Source: Solibacillus isronensis
GTDB taxonomy: Bacteria > Bacillota > Bacilli > Bacillales_A > Planococcaceae
DNA length: 64,000 bases
Reading direction: 5' to 3'
Assembly (NCBI RefSeq): GCF_900168685.1
Contig: NZ_FVZN01000014.1
Location: 1,488,001 to 1,552,000 of the forward strand
The first letter of the stretch is position 1, and each line of letters starts with the position of its first letter. Below the pieces are notes generated by a model. That model was not told the origin of the DNA, searched no databases, and worked only from the letters and a program-made list of their open reading frames with translations. Positions 62,725 through 64,000 of this stretch are shown here, piece after piece. The translations under genes were made by a program, and so were the position numbers.

Positions 62725-63216
62725 CTATGCGACAATATGCGATTTTTCAAGCTTCTTATATTTAATAAGCATACCGATTCGCCACGGCAAAATCATCGAG
62801 AATGCCAAGATGAAGAACATACCTGCAAGCTCACCGACATCGAATGTTTCGGCAAATATTAATTTCAGAATAATACGTAGTACTAATAATCCCACTAATA
62901 TGAATGGAAATGCTTTAGATTGCTTCATATAAATTGCGCCGTCTCGCACTTCGAACTTCGACGTTAAGATTAATACAGATGAAAATAACAAGCCTAGCGC
63001 GGCCGCTTCTACTATTTGAATTGGCGCTACACGAAACTCCTCAAAAATAAACATCAGCGCGCCTGTTGACATCGCAAAAGGCGGAATGAGTATTTTTTTC
63101 GTGGAGACCGGCTTTTTTTGTGCACGCAGTCTTATGAACATTACGAAAGAGCCCATTATGACTGCCATAATCGTCGAACCAATTAATAAATAGTGAGAAG
63201 GTATACTGTCGAACAT
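62725..63216 (-). CDS. ccdC: CcdC-family membrane protein
   Basis: 163-aa integral membrane protein, about five hydrophobic segments: SHYLLIGSTIMAVIMGSFVM, ILIPPFAMSTGALMFIFEEF, IVEAAALGLLFSSVLILTSK, LGILVLRIILK-like fourth segment and MFFILAFSMILPWRIGMLI. Matches B. subtilis CcdC (YneJ), which lies in the ccdA region. GAGGAGG precedes the start at 63216 (or the adjacent ATG at 63219). Role unclear; the ccdABC genes are linked to cytochrome c maturation. Confidence 0.85.
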   Translation of the reverse strand: MFDSIPSHYLLIGSTIMAVIMGSFVMFIRLRAQKKPVSTKKILIPPFAMSTGALMFIFEEFRVAPIQIVEAAALGLLFSSVLILTSKFEVRDGAIYMKQSKAFPFILVGLLVLRIILKLIFAETFDVGELAGMFFILAFSMILPWRIGMLIKYKKLEKSHIVA

Positions 63217-63340
63217 CATATTCCTCCTCTTGCATGAACGAATAATTATCGTGTAAACAAGATAACAGAATGGATCATGCACACTTTTTCACTTATGTTT
63301 CTACCCTTAGTATAGCACGGTCTTTATAAGCAGGGAACTG

Positions 63341-64000
63341 TTAGAATCCTTTAAAACCATCGAAAATCGGCAAGAGAATATTAATAATGTAAGTCAACCC
63401 GTCAAAGAATAATAAAATGCCGACTGCGATCATAATATAGCCGCCAACCACTATAATTTTTTGGCTATGCTTGCGAATCCAGTTCATTCGTGAAATGAAG
63501 AATGACAATGTAAAGAATGGTATTGCAAAACCTAAGTAGTATGCGACCATATACCACATTGCCGAATCGGGATTCGTTCCGCCAAGCGTAATAATTGCTG
63601 CCAGTATCGGACCTGTACAAGGTGTCCATCCCGCTGCAAAAGCAAGACCGATCAGCATCGAACCGAAATAACCGGATGGTCTGTTTTTGAACTGAAATTT
63701 GCGGTCTTTCATTAAAAAGTCAATCTGCAGAAGGCCGACAATCATTAAACCGAATGCGACAATTAAAATAGCGCCGACTTGACGCAGTAAATCCTGGTAC
63801 TGGAAAAAGAAATCTTTCGCTAATGATGTTCCAAATCCGATAGCGATAAATATAATCGAAAACCCAAGCAGGAAAAATAAAGTATGTAAAATTGCGCGTT
63901 TTTGCATCATCCCTTTTTCGGTTTTCAGCTCATCGAGTGTCATACCGGTTATGTAGGATAAAAATGCAGGATAGAGCGGTAGCGTACATGGTGAAATAAA
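63341..64000 (-). CDS. ccdA: cytochrome c biogenesis protein CcdA, N-terminus beyond window
   Basis: Thiol-disulfide membrane transporter of the DsbD/CcdA family. The frame runs to the window edge with FISPCTLPLYPAFLSYITGM, so the ATG at 63943 is internal and the protein is cut. Both functional cysteines are visible: ISPCTLP and GWTPCTGPIL, each in a proline-containing membrane helix. Known for the family: passes reducing equivalents from thioredoxin across the membrane to ResA-like proteins for haem attachment. Confidence 0.95.
   Translation of the reverse strand, partial: FISPCTLPLYPAFLSYITGMTLDELKTEKGMMQKRAILHTLFFLLGFSIIFIAIGFGTSLAKDFFFQYQDLLRQVGAILIVAFGLMIVGLLQIDFLMKDRKFQFKNRPSGYFGSMLIGLAFAAGWTPCTGPILAAIITLGGTNPDSAMWYMVAYYLGFAIPFFTLSFFISRMNWIRKHSQKIIVVGGYIMIAVGILLFFDGLTYIINILLPIFDGFKGF

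Overview
The window looks like chromosomal DNA of a low-GC, endospore-forming Firmicute of the order Bacillales, most like the Planococcaceae (Solibacillus/Lysinibacillus type). The evidence is a GerA-type germinant receptor operon, strong GGAGG ribosome binding sites, T-box, FMN and cobalamin leaders, a CcdA/CcdC pair, SLAP-domain and YvrJ/DUF1659/DUF2922 proteins, and AT-rich intergenic DNA. The genus is an inference. No rRNA, tRNA, CRISPR array or prophage was seen.

Layout. 1-8.0 kb: end of a GGDEF/EAL protein, then an oligopeptide-type ABC importer whose parts are all unusual (a circularly permuted binding protein, two permeases with long N-terminal membrane extensions, and a divergently transcribed ATPase with two fused ABC domains). 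8.1-11.7 kb: gerA-gerB-gerC spore germination operon. 11.9-22.4 kb: the branched-chain amino acid block ilvD, then T-box leader, ilvB-ilvN-ilvC-leuA-leuB-leuC-leuD. 22.8-30.5 kb: small stress and housekeeping genes (34-aa membrane peptide, isochorismatase-like hydrolase, GlsB-like protein, lytic transglycosylase, MscL), the metI-metC transsulfuration pair, and a ring-cleaving dioxygenase/flavin monooxygenase pair behind an MhqR-like operator. 30.7-41.2 kb: a 3-hydroxyacyl-CoA dehydrogenase gene and an eleven-gene organosulfur operon (DszC/SfnB-like enzyme, ABC importer, YtkA-like lipoprotein, TlpA-like thioredoxin, MetY, a small unknown protein, two LLM monooxygenases, FMN reductase).

41.4-44.1 kb: two intact IS3-family elements, one inserted in the tip of the other. 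Both lie in the loop of what reconstructs as the terminator of the neighbouring minus-strand genes. 44.2-52.6 kb: SLAP, SET-domain, esterase, CopC/CopD, TspO-like, LysE and DUF2812/PadR genes. 52.7-55.0 kb: ribE-ribB-ribH behind two complete tandem FMN riboswitches, each with its own terminator. 55.3-57.4 kb: a membrane protein and an ECF sigma operon. 57.5-60.3 kb: metE under a cobalamin riboswitch. 60.7-64 kb: Sco1-like protein, YvrJ/DUF2922/DUF1659 genes, a DUF2621 gene, ccdC and the truncated ccdA.

The main leads are: (1) the circularly permuted SBP_bac_5 binding protein; (2) two dispersed copies of an intergenic array of nine TATTAG cores spaced 19-21 bp, about two helical turns, with nearly the same spacing series in both copies (49.5 and 60.4 kb); (3) tandem FMN riboswitches; (4) nested IS elements in a terminator loop; (5) the organosulfur operon with an embedded extracytoplasmic thioredoxin and a NifX/AnfO-like small protein. 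Sulfur and methionine metabolism recurs in the window (metIC, the sulfur operon with metY, B12-controlled metE). Flavin links two regions, because the FMN-dependent monooxygenases depend on the riboflavin pathway encoded at 53 kb.
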